From CBDFGT01 sp965247225 (GTDB lineage Bacteria; Pseudomonadota; Alphaproteobacteria; Rhizobiales; Rhizobiaceae), in NCBI GenBank assembly GCA_965247225.1, contig CBDFGT010000022.1, positions 1-7,373 on the forward strand: a stretch of DNA of 7,373 bases. Reading direction: 5' to 3'. The translations under genes and the position numbers were made by a program. Below are positions 5,737 through 7,373 of the stretch, in pieces (the first letter of the stretch is position 1; each line of letters opens with the position of its first letter). The notes under the pieces were generated by a model. The model did not search any database. It was not told where the DNA came from and saw only the letters and a list, made by a program, of their open reading frames with translations.

Positions 5737-6159
5737 TCAGATGCCATTGCTGGTCTTGTTGGGAAAGAGTTGTACACCGTTGATCCGGTAGGTGCCGTCG
5801 GCCTGCCTTTGCAACTGGTAAATGGCTGTCCAGTCCTTGCCGTCACGACCGGTCATCAGAACTTCCTGAAACACAGTCGTTCCGTCATCTTCCACCTTGT
5901 CGCGTCCGAAGGCATAATTTCCAGGTTCATAAACGGGTTTATACGTGCGTTTGACCATGTCAAAGAAGGTGGTTTTATCCGGAAACTTTTCTTTTATGGC
6001 CGGTGATGCATAGCCATAGGCAGCATCGGCATCCGCATTCAGGAATGCCAATATCTGGTTTCCGATGACTTTGCGGGCATCAGTTGCCGGATCTGACGCC
6101 GCAGCCTTACCTGCGAAAAAGCCCATGAGCAGGAATATGGACAAGATAAATGCGCGCAT
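5737..6159 (-). CDS. Small exported protein, DUF4864-like
   Basis: This 140-residue protein begins with a signal peptide (MRAFILSIFLLMGFFAGKAA, likely cleaved just after AAAS), so it should be periplasmic or secreted. The mature part reads as one small alpha/beta domain: an N-terminal helix (VIGNQILAFLNADADAAYGY), ASPAIKEKFPDKTTFFDMVK, then YKPVYEPGNYAFG and strands ending in WTAIYQLQRQADGTYRINGV. This order (IxAFxxxDxxxAYxxASPxIKxxFP, then YxPVY, then QEVxxTxxDGKxW) matches what I recall of DUF4864, a family of unknown function common in Rhizobiales; the fold resembles SnoaL/NTF2-like domains, but this is inference. The Shine-Dalgarno is weak (an AAAAGAA just before the ATG). It is transcribed towards tgt, 12 bases away, and diverges from rlpA. 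Confidence 0.75.
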   Translation of the reverse strand: MRAFILSIFLLMGFFAGKAAASDPATDARKVIGNQILAFLNADADAAYGYASPAIKEKFPDKTTFFDMVKRTYKPVYEPGNYAFGRDKVEDDGTTVFQEVLMTGRDGKDWTAIYQLQRQADGTYRINGVQLFPNKTSNGI

Positions 6160-6467
6160 GTTCTTTTCTCGATGATGACAGAAAATATCTGTGGCGTTTT
6201 TTGTTGCGCCCAGATGATGCGGGTTGAAATTTGGAGAAAATCACTCGTACTCAATAATTATATTTAATATATTCAATAGGTAATGGTATTTTTCTAATGT
6301 AACTTATAGGCTATCACTTTTGTGTGAAGCCGACTCTTCAGGACTGTGGGGCACCATGCCCGCTAACGAGTTATTCACCATGTTTGCAGTTATCAGCCAG
6401 CACACAGGCAGTTTTCATCGCATTTTATCGATCTGGCTGGCATGATTAACGCACTGTTATAGCGATC
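6160..6467. other. Divergent intergenic region with an AT-rich core
   Basis: These 308 bases separate the minus-strand DUF4864-like gene from rlpA and should hold both promoters. Positions about 6245-6315 are strikingly AT-rich (runs such as AATAATTATATTTAATATAT) compared with the GC-rich genes around. TTGAAA at 6224-6229 resembles a -35 but has no good -10 at the right distance, so I do not call a promoter. A 29-codon ORF at 6356-6445 has little support. No RNA gene was recognised. Confidence 0.5.
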
Positions 6468-7373
6468 ATGAGACTGGAAGCGCAGTTCATTCCCGTTTTC
6501 CAGACGGATGATTGCAAACCGGAAGATGACCTTGAAACTGATGACCCTTTTACCTTCGTCCATACACATGCTGAAGACGGGCCTGCGCCTGGTGGTGCTG
6601 GTTTGCATGGGTGCAAGCCTCGTGGCCTGCGGGACGACAGGCGGAACAAAACGCAATGGCAGAAGCAAGGAATATTTTCCGGAGAGCGCCTATGGGTCAA
6701 GGCCAGTCCCCGTGTCGCGAGTGGACGAAACATACCAAAGGGTGGCGGACGCTATCAGGTTGGCCAGCCCTATATGGTCAAGGGCAAGTGGTATTATCCA
6801 AAAGAAGACTTCAGCTACAACAAGAAAGGTCTGGCATCGTGGTATGGATCTGCTTTCCATGGTCGTCTGACGGCCAATGGCGAGGTCTATGACCAGGCGC
6901 ATATTTCCGCAGCGCATCCGACATTTCCGCTGCCAAGCTATGCGCGGGTGACCAATCTGGAAACCGGAAGCTCGGTGATCGTGCGGGTGAATGATCGCGG
7001 CCCCTATGACCGTGGCAGGATTATTGACCTGTCCAACAAGGCGGCGGAACTTCTGGACGTCAAACAAAAAGGCACAGTCAAGGTTCAGGTTCAATATGTA
7101 GGACGCGCCCGCATGGACGGGCATGACATGCCCTATCTGATGGCATCCTATGTGCGCAAGGGTGACCGCTCGCCTTCCATGGATCCCGGCGGACAGATTG
7201 CAACCGGTGTCATGGTCGCGTCCAACAGCAAGGACATTCCTGTGGCTGCCTTGCCGGATGTTGTTCCTGTGCCGGTCAATGCGCTGCAAAATCCGGTTCC
7301 TGTGCCGCAGTCCATGGCTTCCATGCCTGCCGTGCAAAATCAGGATTTCGTGCTGGTGCCGCCCAAGACGCAG
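6468..7373 (+). CDS. rlpA: RlpA-family septal lytic transglycosylase, 3'-truncated by window, apparent frameshift near 6694
   Basis: RlpA proteins are outer-membrane lipoproteins that cleave denuded glycan strands at the septum. This frame is open from an ATG at 6468 to the window end (302 codons). From about 6696 it reads as an RlpA: VKASPRVASGRNIPKGGGRY, a WYYPKED linker, then the double-psi beta-barrel with GLASWYGSAFHGRLTANGEV, ISAAHPTFPLPSYARVTNLE (catalytic-type His) and VIVRVNDRGPYDRGRIIDLS (catalytic-type Asp). A Pro/Val-rich linker follows; any SPOR domain would lie past the edge. The first 75 or so codons (6468-6692) do not look like an RlpA N-terminus, have no signal peptide and no Shine-Dalgarno. 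The expected lipoprotein signal is instead in the +1 neighbouring frame (6508-6696). A one-base deletion in GGG at 6694-6696 would explain this. Family assignment is firm; the start is not, and the 6468 start is only the longest uninterrupted reading. Confidence 0.85.
   Translation, partial: MRLEAQFIPVFQTDDCKPEDDLETDDPFTFVHTHAEDGPAPGGAGLHGCKPRGLRDDRRNKTQWQKQGIFSGERLWVKASPRVASGRNIPKGGGRYQVGQPYMVKGKWYYPKEDFSYNKKGLASWYGSAFHGRLTANGEVYDQAHISAAHPTFPLPSYARVTNLETGSSVIVRVNDRGPYDRGRIIDLSNKAAELLDVKQKGTVKVQVQYVGRARMDGHDMPYLMASYVRKGDRSPSMDPGGQIATGVMVASNSKDIPVAALPDVVPVPVNALQNPVPVPQSMASMPAVQNQDFVLVPPKTQ
6508..6698 (+). pseudogene. rlpA: Out-of-frame N-terminal piece of rlpA (lipoprotein signal)
   Basis: In the frame one base off from the RlpA domain, this stretch encodes a lipoprotein signal: MLKTGLRLVVLVCMGASLVA followed by Cys (lipobox LVAC, Cys codon near 6628), then GTTGGTKRNGRSKEYFPESA and YG. 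The piece RSKEYFxExxYG directly before VKASPRV is what I recall of rhizobial RlpA proteins; here YG ends in this frame and VKASPRV begins in the other. Beyond 6698 the frame turns into unrelated sequence until a stop at 6868-6870. Possible starts are ATGs at 6508, 6526, 6541 and 6568; none has a convincing Shine-Dalgarno, and 6568 gives the most typical signal length (20 residues before Cys). Together with the frame from 6696 on, this makes one complete RlpA N-terminus. Confidence 0.7.

Noticed and set aside
6356..6445. A 29-codon ORF (starting MPANELFTMF) upstream of rlpA
   Set aside because: Only a GGGG run lies near its start; the peptide has no clear signal or membrane segment and nothing supports translation.
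6694..6700. Programmed ribosomal frameshifting as the explanation for the rlpA frame change
   Set aside because: No slippery heptamer or downstream stem was seen, and I know of no RlpA family use of frameshifting; a one-base deletion is simpler.

Overview
The window reads as an ordinary chromosomal housekeeping segment of an alphaproteobacterium, most likely of the order Hyphomicrobiales (Rhizobiales; Brucella/Phyllobacterium-like). Three things point there: the sequence families (a GyrA with an insertion in its C-terminal domain, rhizobial-type CoaD, Tgt and RlpA), the gene order gyrA - coaD - two cyclophilins - queA - tgt, and a palindromic intergenic repeat of a kind I recall from rhizobial genomes. 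No tRNA, rRNA, CRISPR array, IS element or phage gene was seen.

Layout. (1) 2-1045 is the 3' part of gyrA (+), followed by a perfect 12-bp hairpin that probably terminates transcription from both sides. (2) 1083-1701 looks like an empty intergenic region. On the minus strand, however, it holds two very short ORFs (44 and 43 codons), each with a Shine-Dalgarno sequence, one membrane segment and a charged tail. They form a putative mini-operon converging on gyrA. Upstream of them is a GTTC-N7-GTTC direct repeat matching the alphaproteobacterial LexA (SOS) operator. (3) 1702-3448 is coaD, an exported cyclophilin and a cytoplasmic cyclophilin (+), with a rhizobial-type palindrome just before the last gene and a terminator after it. 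(4) 3524-5724 is queA-tgt (+), with queA starting at TTG and the two genes overlapping by ATGA: two enzymes of queuosine tRNA modification. (5) 5737-6159 is a small exported DUF4864-like protein (-), tail to tail with tgt. (6) An AT-rich divergent intergenic region is followed by rlpA (+), which runs off the window. Its lipoprotein signal and its catalytic domain lie in different frames, so the gene carries an apparent one-base deletion in a G run.

How the genes work together. QueA and Tgt act in one pathway: Tgt puts preQ1 into the wobble position of GUN-anticodon tRNAs and QueA converts it to epoxyqueuosine. CoaD (coenzyme A synthesis), GyrA (supercoiling), the cyclophilins (protein folding in two compartments) and RlpA (cell-wall remodelling at the septum) are neighbours rather than pathway partners. 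The least explained part is the twin small-membrane-protein locus with its possible SOS operator. Other points for a second look are the loss of two zinc-ligand cysteines in Tgt, the rlpA frameshift and a strong hairpin inside queA.
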